In this document: positions 1 to 8,950 of the stretch, piece after piece
Layout of the letters: every line of letters begins with the position of its first letter
Numbering within the stretch: the first letter of the stretch is position 1
From: JBGSYN01 sp041750975
GTDB lineage: Bacteria > Pseudomonadota > Alphaproteobacteria > Geminicoccales > Geminicoccaceae
Reading direction: 5' to 3'
DNA length: 60,166 bases
Assembly (NCBI GenBank): GCA_041750975.1
Contig: JBGSYN010000234.1
Span: 1-60,166, forward strand
The notes under the pieces: model-generated
What the model was told of the DNA's origin: nothing
The model's database searches: none
What the model saw: the letters and a program-made list of their open reading frames with translations, nothing else
Translations under genes and position numbers: made by a program

Positions 1-725
1 GCTGGGCCTGTCGACGGTGCAGCTCTATCTGCGGCGCTGGGGCATGAGCCCGCAAAAGCCGATGACCCGGGCTCGTCAGCGCGCGCCGGCGGCGATCGCC
101 ACTTGGCTGGACACCACCTATCCGGCGATCGCGGCCCGCGCCAAGGCGGAGCAGGCGGTGATCTATTGGGGTGATGAGACTGGGATCAGCAACCAGGATC
201 AGACCGGTCGCAACTGGGCACCTGAAGGCGAGACCCCGATCGTCAACCGCGACGCCAAAAGGTTCGGCCAAAGCATGATCTCGGCAGTGAGCAATCGCGG
301 GCTGATGCGCTTCATGCTCGATGACGGTGCCTTGAACGTCGAGCGCTTTCTCACCTTCCTGCGCCGCCTGGTCAAAGATGCCAACCAGAAGGTCTTCTTG
401 ATCGTCGATAATCTGAAGGTGCACCACGCCCACAAGGTCAAGGCCTGGCTGGCCGGGCACGCTCATGAGATCGCGCTGTTCTATCTGCCGGCCCCAATTA
501 CGGCAGAAGGCGCGCCGGACCACAATCCGGACGAATATCTCAACAACGATCTCAAGCAGCAGCTTCGGCAAAAGCCTCGGTCGTGGGCGAAACACCAACT
601 CACCTCCAACCTCAAAGCCGTGCTCCGCCGCATCCAGCGCTCACCCCTTCGCATCAAGTCCTCCTTCAAGCCCCAACCCGTCCGGTACGCCGCCTAAACT
701 GTCCGGTATATTGCTGGGATATTAG
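1..725 (+). mobile_element. IS630-family insertion sequence, 3' part only
   Basis: The element runs off the left edge of the window and carries one transposase gene. Its right boundary is inferred at about 725. From 726 the sequence reads TAC AAT ATC GCA CCG, which encodes YNIAP, a conserved motif of the SRAP protein family. IS630 elements insert at TA and duplicate it, and a TA sits at 726-727. The terminal inverted repeat cannot be checked because the left end is outside the window. Confidence 0.75.
2..697 (+). CDS. IS630-family DDE transposase, N-terminus cut by window edge
   Basis: The frame is open from base 2, so the GTG at 17 is not the true start. The first residues resemble the end of a helix-turn-helix region (LSTVQLYLRRWG). 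A DDE integrase-like domain follows. The three acidic positions can be read as D in WGDETG, D in LIVDNLKVHH and E in NPDEYLNND, an order and context typical of IS630/Tc1-mariner transposases. The segment before the last acidic motif reads LPAPITAEGAPDHNPDE, where the family normally has a short LPxYSPELNPxE. That is a few residues more than expected and may reflect local indels. Family assignment is firm; activity is unknown. Confidence 0.9.
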   Translation: MGLSTVQLYLRRWGMSPQKPMTRARQRAPAAIATWLDTTYPAIAARAKAEQAVIYWGDETGISNQDQTGRNWAPEGETPIVNRDAKRFGQSMISAVSNRGLMRFMLDDGALNVERFLTFLRRLVKDANQKVFLIVDNLKVHHAHKVKAWLAGHAHEIALFYLPAPITAEGAPDHNPDEYLNNDLKQQLRQKPRSWAKHQLTSNLKAVLRRIQRSPLRIKSSFKPQPVRYAA

Positions 726-1306
726 TACAATATCGCACCGTAACATGGGTGCCGATCGTGCGCCGGAAGTCTGGGGCGGACGGGGTGGAACTCGTGAGCG
801 CCCATTGGGGCTTGATCCCGTTCTGGGCCAAAGACCGGAAGATCGGCGCCAAGTTGATCAATGCTCGGGCGGAGACTGTTGCGGAAAAGCCTGCGTTCCG
901 TGCCGCCTTCAAGTCTCGTCGCTGCCTCGTGCCCGCCGACGGCTTTTATGAGTGGCGGCGGGAAGGCAAGGTCAAACAGCCCTTTTTGATCGAGTCGGCG
1001 GACAGCGAGCCCATGGCTTTTGCCGGTCTTTGGGAAACCTGGAAGGATGAGGATGGCAAGCCGCTGGTTTCTTGCACGATCATCACCACGGAAGCCAACG
1101 CGATTATGCGGGAAATCCACAATCGGATGCCAGTCATTCTCGATAACGGAGCGTTCGATAATTGGCTCGCTGACAGGGGCGACCATGCCGCGCTGCTTCG
1201 CCCGTGTGCGGAGCAACACCTGCAAATGCGGCCCGTCGACGCCCGGGTCAACAATGTCCGCAACAACGATGCCGAACTGATCGAAGAGCTGGTCCGGCTG
1301 ATTTGA
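726..1306 (+). pseudogene. SRAP-domain protein (YedK/HMCES type), 5' end removed by IS630 and frameshifted
   Basis: SRAP proteins bind abasic sites in single-stranded DNA through a thiazolidine link made by Cys2. Here the N-terminal part with the catalytic Cys is missing. The remnant begins with YNIAP (726-740) directly after the insertion element, then a TAA at 741. The remaining domain continues in another frame from about 749 (VPIVRRKSG). It contains WGLIPFWAKD, INARAET, PADGFYEWRR and HNRMPVIL, all SRAP signatures including the Asn-Ala-Arg-Ala-Glu and late His regions. An ORF could start at the GTG at 749, but it would lack the catalytic residue. The 8 bases between the two frames imply about one lost base. 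Non-functional as read. Confidence 0.85.
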
Positions 1307-1320
1307 TGACAAGGTCCGGC

Positions 1321-2085
1321 TCAGTCCTTCGTCGAAAGCTCCGAATTTCCGAGACCCATCAGCCGTTGCCCCGCATCGACGAAGATTGTCTGGCCCGTCA
1401 CCTTCGGGGCGTGTGCAAGATAGCGCACCGCACCGAGAAGGTCGTCAGGTCCGAGACCCGACTTGAGCGGTGTCAGGTTCTGCCGGGATTCGAACAGTTC
1501 TTGATCCTGGCCCCAGCTCGGCATCGTAAGCCCCGGCGCCACGGCATTGACACGAATTTTCGGTGCCAGCTCGAAAGCGGCGAGCCGTGTAGCCCCTTCG
1601 AGGCCTATCTTGGCAACGAAATAGCTGAAGAATTGGGGGTTCGGCGTGACGATCTGCTGATCGAGGATGTTCACGATCGATGCGCCATCCGGAATGGTCG
1701 GCTGGGCGGCAAATGCCCGCATCAGAAAGACCGGTGAGGTGAGGTTCGTGGCAATCAGCGGATCCCAGCTTTCAAGCGACAGATTCTTGAGGCTGTCGTC
1801 CTTGAATAGAGAGGCAACATTGAGCAGGAGCGAGATCGGTCCGGCCATACTCACGGCTTCTGCGACAAGCGACGTTGCGTTCGCAGGATCGGAGAGATCG
1901 GCCTGCGTGGTCCAGGCGCTTCGACCCTTGGCGCGGATTTCTCCTGCAACTTTCTCGGCGTCATCGCCCGAGCTGTTGTAGTGTACGACGATGTCATACC
2001 CATCATCGGCAAGACCCAAGGCCATGACCCGGCCGACACGTTTGCCGGCACCTGTGATGAGTGCTGTGCCCTTTTTCTCAGTCAA
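1321..2085 (-). CDS. SDR-family oxidoreductase, pteridine reductase / FolM-like
   Basis: A 254-residue short-chain dehydrogenase. The N-terminal nucleotide motif reads TGAGKRVG; the Arg in this position is typical of NADPH-dependent pteridine reductases (PTR1/FolM). The usual SDR Tyr-x-x-x-Lys is seen as YFVAK, and NAVAPGLTMP is the C-terminal signature. I start it at the TTG at 2085, which has AGAGG about 10 bases upstream and gives a normal N-terminus (LTEKKGTALITG). An upstream-extended frame would overlap the previous gene. It lies 20 bp after the DHPS-like gene and two genes after folK. That context supports reduction of a dihydropterin such as dihydrobiopterin or dihydromonapterin (inference). 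Confidence 0.75.
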   Translation of the reverse strand: MTEKKGTALITGAGKRVGRVMALGLADDGYDIVVHYNSSGDDAEKVAGEIRAKGRSAWTTQADLSDPANATSLVAEAVSMAGPISLLLNVASLFKDDSLKNLSLESWDPLIATNLTSPVFLMRAFAAQPTIPDGASIVNILDQQIVTPNPQFFSYFVAKIGLEGATRLAAFELAPKIRVNAVAPGLTMPSWGQDQELFESRQNLTPLKSGLGPDDLLGAVRYLAHAPKVTGQTIFVDAGQRLMGLGNSELSTKD

Positions 2086-2105
2086 TGAAAGTGCCTCTTG
2101 TCGGG

Positions 2106-2987
2106 TTACGAGATCCGCCAGTCGAGTACGGGCTGGACCCTGGCAACTTCGTGCGAGCGGATGATGTTGGCCTTGCTCAATAACGCCAGCACTGCAAAGC
2201 AGGTTTCCGCGGACCGGACTTCTTCGCGGAACATGGCGACGGGCGATGGCAGCGTCAGGCAGATCGGCCAACCGAGAGTTCTGAACCGAAAACCATGTAA
2301 AACATTCTCGATCTGGAATTCGACCCGCGCGCGGCTGTCAGGCAGATTATTGTAAAAGCCGACACCTGGATCGATCCAGATGCGCTCGACGCCAAGCTCG
2401 GTTGCGAGCTCGATCTCCTTTCGGAAAAACTCCAATTGAGTATCGATCAGCTCGTCCCGCTCGGGGAGGGCCGCTTCATCTCGGGCATGTGCACCGGCGG
2501 TATAGCAGATGATCACACCGGCTTCATGACGGGCGACAAGCTCATAGACGGCGTGATTATCCGTATGTCCGGTAAGGTTGATGACGGCGGCGCCGCGGAC
2601 CAAGGCCGCCGCCGCGACTTCCGGGTAGTAGGTTTCAATCGAGGTCGGAATTCCTTCGGCGGCCAGGGCCTCGAGCACCGGCCAGAGCATACTCCCCTGT
2701 TCCTGGGCATCGACCCGTCGCGCCAGGGTACCGGTCGATTCTGCGCCGATGTCGATCAGCACTGTGCCCTCGACCTGCATCCGGCGCGCCCGATACGATG
2801 CCTGCTCGACAGAAAGGCAGATGCTTTCCCGGTAGGACGAATCCGGCGAAAGATTGATAACGCCCATTTGATAGGCCGTGTCGCCAAATGTCAGATTGTA
2901 TTGCGGTAGTGTAAATGTCTTAATCGACGTATTGAGTGCTGCTTTGTGGGCAGACCAGAGATCGTACAGATAGTCGGGATTGATCAT
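2106..2987 (-). CDS. Divergent dihydropteroate-synthase-like protein
   Basis: A 293-residue protein with the TIM-barrel landmarks of DHPS: MGVINLSPDSSYRES (family MGILNVTPDSFSDGG), LIDIGAESTG (family DIGGESTRPG), IWIDPGVGFYN (family LDPGIGFGK) and IIRSHEVARV (family IRVHDV). Several substrate-contact positions differ. The Arg-Pro after EST is missing, and the SRK lysine motif appears to be replaced by TLPSPVAM. The gene overlaps the folK stop by one base (TAATG), so the two are translationally coupled. The coupling supports a pterin role. The changed residues make it doubtful that this is the housekeeping FolP; it may be a paralogue with another pterin substrate. Confidence 0.7.
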   Translation of the reverse strand: MINPDYLYDLWSAHKAALNTSIKTFTLPQYNLTFGDTAYQMGVINLSPDSSYRESICLSVEQASYRARRMQVEGTVLIDIGAESTGTLARRVDAQEQGSMLWPVLEALAAEGIPTSIETYYPEVAAAALVRGAAVINLTGHTDNHAVYELVARHEAGVIICYTAGAHARDEAALPERDELIDTQLEFFRKEIELATELGVERIWIDPGVGFYNNLPDSRARVEFQIENVLHGFRFRTLGWPICLTLPSPVAMFREEVRSAETCFAVLALLSKANIIRSHEVARVQPVLDWRIS

Positions 2988-3493
2988 TAATATTGTGTCC
3001 AGCTGATATCTAAACGACGAACATCGCCCTCTACGCTCGGCAGCTCGTACAGGAGCTCGGCGATGGTTTTGTGTTGAACCGGATGAATGAATTCTCCCGC
3101 AATTTCCGCGAGTGGCGCCAGCACGAAGCTGCGCTCCGCCATGCGGGGGTGGGGGATCTCCAGGGACGGATTTTCGACGACCGAAGTGCCACAGAGGATG
3201 ATATCGAGGTCCAACGTACGTGGACCCCAGCGAACCCCCCGCTTTCGATCGAATGTGCGCTCGATTTCCTGCAGCGCCGTCATCAACTCCGTTGGCGTCA
3301 ACGTCGAATCGAGTTCGACAACGGCGTTCAAAAAGAAATCCTGTGGCGGTCCGCCGACCGGGGCCGTCTCATAGAGCGACGAGGCCCTAACGACAATTAT
3401 TGCCTCGTGTGAGTCCATCGCTTCCAAGGCTCTTGCCAGTGTTTTCTGGCGGTTCCCCAGGTTCGAGCCCAGGGCGACAAAGATGTCCTGCAT
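2987..3493 (-). CDS. folK: 2-amino-4-hydroxy-6-hydroxymethyldihydropteridine diphosphokinase
   Basis: FolK pyrophosphorylates 6-hydroxymethyl-dihydropterin in folate synthesis, in the cytoplasm. The 168-residue product shows the HPPK motifs in order: VALGSNLGNR near the N-terminus, SSLYETAPVGGPPQDFFLNAV in the middle, and RWGPRTLDLDIILCG followed by IPHPRMAERSFVLAPLAEIA. The ATG at 3493 gives the standard start MQDIFVALGSN; a longer frame adds 12 unlikely residues. It is the first gene of a three-gene operon with the DHPS-like and SDR genes. It diverges from the DsbD-like gene, leaving 122 bp for both promoters. Confidence 0.92.
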   Translation of the reverse strand: MQDIFVALGSNLGNRQKTLARALEAMDSHEAIIVVRASSLYETAPVGGPPQDFFLNAVVELDSTLTPTELMTALQEIERTFDRKRGVRWGPRTLDLDIILCGTSVVENPSLEIPHPRMAERSFVLAPLAEIAGEFIHPVQHKTIAELLYELPSVEGDVRRLDISWTQY

Positions 3494-3615
3494 AAATGAA
3501 ATCCCGAGCGCGCCAGCCTGATGGCGCAATTTTGAAGATGCCGTGGCAAGAGAGAATTAGTGCTGGGGCCGCACAAACCCCTATATCTCTACCGATGAAA
3601 CGATTTGGAGACCAC

Positions 3616-5724
3616 ATGCGCATTCCGGCCCATTTCCTCGCCGTCGTGGGGCTCCTGAGTGTGGTCGCGGGGTCTGTTGCCCAAGCCCTCGCGTCCGAGA
3701 TCCAGCCCAAGGTCGAGGCGCAATTAATCAGCGAGGCCGACGAGGTCCAGCCCGGCGACACCATCACGGTCGGTTTGCTGCAACGGATTACCGAGGGCTG
3801 GCATACCTATTGGACTAATCCTGGGGATTCCGGACAACCGACTACGATCGAATGGAGATTGCCGCAAGGCGTCACCGCATCGGAGATTAGTTGGCCTTTT
3901 CCCCAACGAATTCCCTATTACGGCCTGGTCAATTATGGCTACGAGGGCGAAACCGTTCTATTGAGCGAGATCGTGGTGCCCGAGGACTGGCCATCGGGTC
4001 AGCCGATGCGTCTCGAGGCCACGGCGACCTGGCTCGTGTGCGAGGAGATCTGCATTCCCGAAGGGGCCGATCTCGCGGTGACCATTCCAACGACGGACGG
4101 TCCGACCACGCGGGCTCCGAACTGGCAAGATCTCTTCCAGAACGTCCGCGCCAAGACTCCGATCGATTCACCTTGGCCCGTGCGTGCGGTCTCCTCGGAC
4201 GATCAATTCGAGCTGGTGCTGAGCGGAGATTTCGGCACAGGGACACTGGAAGACGCTTACTTCTTTCCAGCCGCCTCCGGCGCCACGGAACACGCCGCAC
4301 CCCAACATTTCGACGCTTCAAGTCAGACGCTGACCATATCGTTCGAGAAAGGTGAAGCGCCACCCTCGGAATCGTTAGAGGGTGTCCTGGTTCTGACCGA
4401 AGCTGTCGACGGGAGCAATCTTTCGCGTTCATTCGCGATCGCGGCGGATCTCGAAGAAGGAGGGCCGTTGATCGGCGCTGCGACCATGGATGTCGGGGTT
4501 TTTCAAGCCGTGTTGCTGGCAATGCTCGGCGGCATAATCCTGAACCTCATGCCGTGTGTTTTTCCCATATTGTCGCTCAAGGCGCTGGGTCTGGTCCAAT
4601 ATGCACCCAAGGATCTGCGAACTGCGCGACTGCATGGTTTGTCCTATGCCGCGGGCATTTTGTTGAGCTTTTCAGCTCTCGCCGGTGTGCTCTTGATCCT
4701 GCGAGCCGGTGGCGCTGAGATTGGCTGGGGCTTTCAGCTGCAATCGCCGCTGGTCATGGCGCTTCTCACCTATCTTTTGCTCGTCGTCGGCCTGAACCTT
4801 TCAGGAGCATTTGAATTCGGCTCGAGATTCGCCGGAATTGGCAACCGATTTGCCTCCCGAACAGGGCACATGGGGGCCTTTGCGACAGGCGTGCTTGCAG
4901 TCATCGTCGCTACCCCCTGCACGGCGCCCTTCATGGGCACGGCTTTGGGCTATGCGATGTTCCAACCGCCTTCGATCACGCTCATGGTGTTTCTGGCGCT
5001 GGGAATAGGCTTCGCGCTGCCCTATCTCGCCTTAAGCTTCATGCCGGCGCTGGGGCGAATTTTGCCGAAGCCCGGCGCTTGGATGATACGTCTCAAGGAA
5101 TTCCTGGCATTTCCCATCTATGCAACAGTGGCTTGGCTGCTTTGGGTGTTGAGCCGTCAACTGGGTCCCGACGCATTCCTGAGTATACTTCTCGGTGGCG
5201 TGCTCGTGGCGTTTGCCGTGTGGTCGCTCGGCATGCTCGAAAGGGTCGGCACACGGGGCTCGCGGATCGCTGCATCGACCCTGGCAATCGTGGCCCTCGT
5301 CGGAGCCTCGTTGCTGTTGCCGTCGGGACGCGGGACCCAAGCGACGACGGCCGATGTCGATCCCGCCGGCGGAAAGATCTACGAAGCCTTCACGCCCGCG
5401 CGGTTGGAGCAGCTTCGCAGCGAGGGCCGACCGGTATTCATCAATCTGACGGCTGCGTGGTGTATAACCTGCGAGGTCAATGACCGGGTGGTGCTTTCAA
5501 GGGATGACGTTGTCGCCACCATGAAGGATCATTCAATTGCCTACCTTAAAGGCGACTGGACCAACAGCGATCCGGCAATCACCGATCTGCTCGAAGCGCA
5601 TGGCCGCAACGGTGTCCCGCTTTACCTGCTCTACCCGAAGGGTGATGGCGCCGCTCGGATTTTGCCGCAGATCTTGACCGAATCGCTGTTACTCGATGTC
5701 TTTAATGACGTCGGTGCCGGCTAG
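3616..5724 (+). CDS. DsbD/ScsB-like thiol:disulfide interchange protein
   Basis: This 702-residue membrane protein moves reducing power from the cytoplasm to the periplasm. The start at 3616 has GGAG six bases upstream and begins a signal peptide (MRIPAHFLAVVG...AQALAS). A periplasmic N-terminal domain carries a Cys pair near residues 141 and 145 (LVCEEICIPEG). The central DsbD membrane domain has the two redox cysteines in LMPCVFP (about C314) and ATPCTAP (about C435). The C-terminal thioredoxin domain has WCITC (C616, C619). The long N-terminal domain is more like ScsB than E. coli DsbD. Partner oxidoreductases are not in the window. Confidence 0.88.
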   Translation: MRIPAHFLAVVGLLSVVAGSVAQALASEIQPKVEAQLISEADEVQPGDTITVGLLQRITEGWHTYWTNPGDSGQPTTIEWRLPQGVTASEISWPFPQRIPYYGLVNYGYEGETVLLSEIVVPEDWPSGQPMRLEATATWLVCEEICIPEGADLAVTIPTTDGPTTRAPNWQDLFQNVRAKTPIDSPWPVRAVSSDDQFELVLSGDFGTGTLEDAYFFPAASGATEHAAPQHFDASSQTLTISFEKGEAPPSESLEGVLVLTEAVDGSNLSRSFAIAADLEEGGPLIGAATMDVGVFQAVLLAMLGGIILNLMPCVFPILSLKALGLVQYAPKDLRTARLHGLSYAAGILLSFSALAGVLLILRAGGAEIGWGFQLQSPLVMALLTYLLLVVGLNLSGAFEFGSRFAGIGNRFASRTGHMGAFATGVLAVIVATPCTAPFMGTALGYAMFQPPSITLMVFLALGIGFALPYLALSFMPALGRILPKPGAWMIRLKEFLAFPIYATVAWLLWVLSRQLGPDAFLSILLGGVLVAFAVWSLGMLERVGTRGSRIAASTLAIVALVGASLLLPSGRGTQATTADVDPAGGKIYEAFTPARLEQLRSEGRPVFINLTAAWCITCEVNDRVVLSRDDVVATMKDHSIAYLKGDWTNSDPAITDLLEAHGRNGVPLYLLYPKGDGAARILPQILTESLLLDVFNDVGAG

Positions 5725-5762
5725 ATGCCGATAAATGTTTCGGCTGCGTATTAGCGCTGGAT

Positions 5763-6749
5763 ATGGCCGGATTTTCCCCATCGAATGTGGACAGCCTCAT
5801 CCCTGCAGCGATGACGGAGGCTGCTGGAGAGTGGCTCGGTAGTCTCGATCCGACTCAGCAGGGACAGGCACTTTACGGTTTTCACACATCCGATCGGCTG
5901 AATTGGCACTATGTTCCGCGACGTCGCCCGGGCCTGCCGCTGAAGGCGATGTCCGAGGATCAGCGCCGGGGCATCTGGCGGCTCTTCGCCATTGTTCTGA
6001 GCGATCGCGGCCTGGCCAAAGCGCGCGGTGTGATCGAAGTGGAGGGTATTCTTGGCGCCCTGACCGACCGGCCCGACTTCCGCGATCCGGCGAATTACGC
6101 GCTTGCGATTTTCGGTCTGCCCTCGGCGGATGAGCCATGGTCATGGCGATTCGAGGGCCACCATCTGTCTTTGACGTTCACCATCGTTCCGGGTGTCGGC
6201 GTCGCCGCAACCCCTTCGTTCTTCGGCAGCAATCCCGCGACCGTGCCGTCAGGACATCGGCAAGCCGGCGCTGAATTATTGGTTCAGGAGCGAAAGTTGG
6301 GATTTGGCTTGCTGCACGATCTCAATGATGTGCAGAAGCGGTCTGCCGTCATCGCCACTCGCTCGCTCGGCGATATCGTGACCGGCCCCGGCCGCGAAAC
6401 CAGCCTCTCCTGCGTCCAAGGTTTGGCGCTCCGGGAAATGAGTGAGGCGCAGCGGCGGATCGCGATGCAACTGGTCGGGGCATTCATCGGGCATCTTCGC
6501 CCGGAGCTTGCGGCGCTGGAGGAGCTCAAGATTCGAGAAAGCGGTGTGGAGGCGATCCATTTTGCCTGGGCTGGCTCGCTGAAGCCGGGCTCGCCACATT
6601 ACTTCCGTCTGCATGGGCCGAGTCTGCTCATCGAATACGACAATACGCAAAACGCTGCCAACCACGTGCACACCGTTTGGCATAATCCTGCGAATGGCTT
6701 CGGCAACGACATGCTGAAGGAACATTACGCCCGCAGCGCACACGATTGA
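5763..6749 (+). CDS. DUF3500 family protein
   Basis: A 328-residue soluble protein with no signal peptide or membrane segment visible. Features of the DUF3500 family are LDPTQQGQALYGF near the N-terminus, WRFEGHHLSLTFT in the centre, and a C-terminal HYFRLHGPSLLIEYDNTQN followed by HVHTVWHNPANGFGNDML. The His and Asp/Asn-rich end may bind metal, which is only a guess. No biochemical role is established for the family as far as I know. It sits 38 bp after the DsbD-like gene and could be co-transcribed with it. Confidence 0.8.
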   Translation: MAGFSPSNVDSLIPAAMTEAAGEWLGSLDPTQQGQALYGFHTSDRLNWHYVPRRRPGLPLKAMSEDQRRGIWRLFAIVLSDRGLAKARGVIEVEGILGALTDRPDFRDPANYALAIFGLPSADEPWSWRFEGHHLSLTFTIVPGVGVAATPSFFGSNPATVPSGHRQAGAELLVQERKLGFGLLHDLNDVQKRSAVIATRSLGDIVTGPGRETSLSCVQGLALREMSEAQRRIAMQLVGAFIGHLRPELAALEELKIRESGVEAIHFAWAGSLKPGSPHYFRLHGPSLLIEYDNTQNAANHVHTVWHNPANGFGNDMLKEHYARSAHD

Positions 6750-6751
6750 TT

Positions 6752-8128
6752 TCAGGGTGAAGCGGACTCCAGGGTCTCACTCCAGGCGACATAGGCCTCG
6801 ATATCGAATTTGCGCTTGAGGCCATTGGCGTTCATGTAGCGAAGCTTGCCGAAAACCGGCCTTTCCGTCCAGGCGCGGTCATGCAGCCCGTAGATCCACC
6901 CGACATTGGCAAACGAGTTCGCATCGCGACCGTCCAGAAAATATTTATTGTTCAAAAGCAGGGTTCGCTTGAACGCTTCTTCGTACGACGGGGACCATTC
7001 GAGGATCTTCTTGCCCCAATACATCCGCATGTAATTGTGCATGAAACCGGTCCGGACCATTTCGCGCATGGCGGCGTTCCAGAAGGGATCGTGCGTTTCG
7101 CAGGCTTCGAGCGTGCCAATGTCGTAGACATGCTCGCGTCTGTCCTCTGCGTGTTCCGCCATGGATTTCTGCGCCCAGTTGGGCATGGCCGTGAATTGAT
7201 CGTAGTTCTTAGTAAATCGAACATAGTTGTGGGCAAGTTCGCGACGAACGACGAGTTCCTCGATGAATGAGGCCCGGTCCTCGTCGGCGATACCCTTGGT
7301 CTGGCGCGCGGCGTGGACCAGCCTCAGCGGTGAAATCTGGCCGAAATGCAGATAGGGGCTCAAATGAGAGCATTGCTGCGCAATTGGTTCATTCCGTCCT
7401 TCCGAGTAACCCTTGAGCTTATCCTCCAGGAACGACGCGAGACGATGCCTGGCCTCGGAGCTGCCGCCCTGGAAGCGCCTTGAGGGCGCGACACTCCGAT
7501 CAACTTTGAGCTCCGAAAGGACCTTGTCAGGATCGGAGAGATCGAAGTCACTGGCTGGCCGAACCTCCTTTGAGCATGGGAAGTCAGGTTCGATCGTCTC
7601 GGGCAAATCGAGGCAGTGTTCGAAATGCCTGTGTATCTTGCTGCGGATCGTTCGTGCGGCACTCTCGGATTTGTCGGACGCCGTGTCGACCGGAACGACG
7701 ACATCGCTTTCCACCATGACAACTTTGCGACCGGCATTATCAGCAACCTGTTTGCGCCATTGTCGCTCATGCCTCAAGTAGCCGCGATCACAAACGACGA
7801 CGCTGGCACTCTTTGAAAGACCGAGCGCCACGTCTGCCGGCTTGCCGCGTTTGACGACCACGCCGATGCCCCTGTCCTCAAGGCTCTGGACGGTTTCGCT
7901 AAGGCCTTGGAGCATGAAGGCATAGTGACGAGCGTTGGCTTCGGGATAATCGTCCATGATCCCGAAACCGACGACAACCGGTCGCTGCCGCTCGTTGGCC
8001 AACTCCAAGGCATAGCTCAAGGCATGATTGTCCTCTGCGCGCTGCGATTTTTGCATCCAGTAGAGGACATAATGACCAGCTTCATCGGCCGTCTCGTCGT
8101 TGAGATGTCTGATGCGTTCTCTGAGCAT
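6752..8128 (-). CDS. phr: Class II CPD photolyase
   Basis: A 458-residue flavoprotein that uses light to split cyclobutane pyrimidine dimers. Class II markers are YWMQKSQRAEDNHAL at the N-terminus, VVCDRGYLRHERQW, a central FGQISPLRLV, and the C-terminal WGKKILEWSPSYEEAF, DGRDANSFANVGWIYGLHD and WTERPVFGKLRYMN. These match class II rather than class I enzymes (no long RxDLRxxDN block). The gene ends 2 bp from the oppositely directed DUF3500 stop. It is the last gene of a run cfa - hydrolase - phr with gaps of 17 and 31 bp. Confidence 0.93.
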   Translation of the reverse strand: MLRERIRHLNDETADEAGHYVLYWMQKSQRAEDNHALSYALELANERQRPVVVGFGIMDDYPEANARHYAFMLQGLSETVQSLEDRGIGVVVKRGKPADVALGLSKSASVVVCDRGYLRHERQWRKQVADNAGRKVVMVESDVVVPVDTASDKSESAARTIRSKIHRHFEHCLDLPETIEPDFPCSKEVRPASDFDLSDPDKVLSELKVDRSVAPSRRFQGGSSEARHRLASFLEDKLKGYSEGRNEPIAQQCSHLSPYLHFGQISPLRLVHAARQTKGIADEDRASFIEELVVRRELAHNYVRFTKNYDQFTAMPNWAQKSMAEHAEDRREHVYDIGTLEACETHDPFWNAAMREMVRTGFMHNYMRMYWGKKILEWSPSYEEAFKRTLLLNNKYFLDGRDANSFANVGWIYGLHDRAWTERPVFGKLRYMNANGLKRKFDIEAYVAWSETLESASP

Positions 8129-8159
8129 TCAACTCAAGTAGAACGCGAAGGACGCAAGT

Positions 8160-8933
8160 TCAGGTCAGAAGGAACGCCTCTACCGCCTCGACGAATGCCA
8201 TTGGTTGCTCGGCGTGGAGCCAATGGCCCGCATTTTCGATCGTCGTAATTTGTGCCTGCGGGAAGAATTGGTGGATCACAGGCTCATGGTCAGAACGCAC
8301 ATAGCTCGAACGGCCGCCACGAATAAATAGTGTCGGCCCGGCATAGCTGGACCCGGCCAGGGCTTCGGGAAAGCTCGAGATCGAGGGCATCGCCTCGAGC
8401 AGGACCTGGAGATTGGCTCGCCAACGAAGGCCGGTGTCCGCGCTTTCGAGGTTCTGCATCAAGAAGCCTCGGATCGCCTGTTCCGATACGGTGGCCTTCA
8501 ACTGCTCGTCGACCTCCGCGCGTTGTTTTGTCTCGCCGAGGTCGACGGCAAGCATGGCGTCGATATAGGTTTTGAAGTCGTGCCCATAGGTGACCGGAGC
8601 GATGTCTGCGGCTATCAATCGATCGATCCTTGCGGCTTCCAGAAGGGCAAGGGCCATTGCCGCTTTCCCACCCATACTATGGCCGAGCACGGCGGCCTGG
8701 CTCCAGCTCTGCCTGTCCAGGATATCCAGCAGATCTGCGGCCATGGCCTCATAGCTCATGACCGGCGACCAAGGCGAATGGCCGTGATTTCGGAGATCCA
8801 CCAGGCAACAGGTGAATTTGTCCTCAAGCTTGCGAGCGACGGATTGGAGATTGCGGCCGAATCCCAAAAGACCATGCAACAGCAGGAGCGGCGGGCCCTT
8901 GCCGCTAATTCGTATTACCAGACGCCCGTTCAT
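8160..8933 (-). CDS. Alpha/beta hydrolase, YbfF-like
   Basis: A 257-residue alpha/beta-hydrolase fold enzyme. The oxyanion region is LLLLHGLLGFGRNLQSVA, the nucleophile elbow is GHSMGGKAAM, and the C-terminal catalytic His lies in IENAGHWLHAEQP. LVDLRNHGHSPW is typical of the YbfF/esterase group that includes acyl-CoA and small-ester hydrolases. The substrate is unknown. It begins 17 bp after the stop of cfa, suggesting co-transcription with a membrane-lipid gene and a DNA repair gene. Confidence 0.85.
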   Translation of the reverse strand: MNGRLVIRISGKGPPLLLLHGLLGFGRNLQSVARKLEDKFTCCLVDLRNHGHSPWSPVMSYEAMAADLLDILDRQSWSQAAVLGHSMGGKAAMALALLEAARIDRLIAADIAPVTYGHDFKTYIDAMLAVDLGETKQRAEVDEQLKATVSEQAIRGFLMQNLESADTGLRWRANLQVLLEAMPSISSFPEALAGSSYAGPTLFIRGGRSSYVRSDHEPVIHQFFPQAQITTIENAGHWLHAEQPMAFVEAVEAFLLT

Positions 8934-8950
8934 TCGTTTCGTCGAATCTT

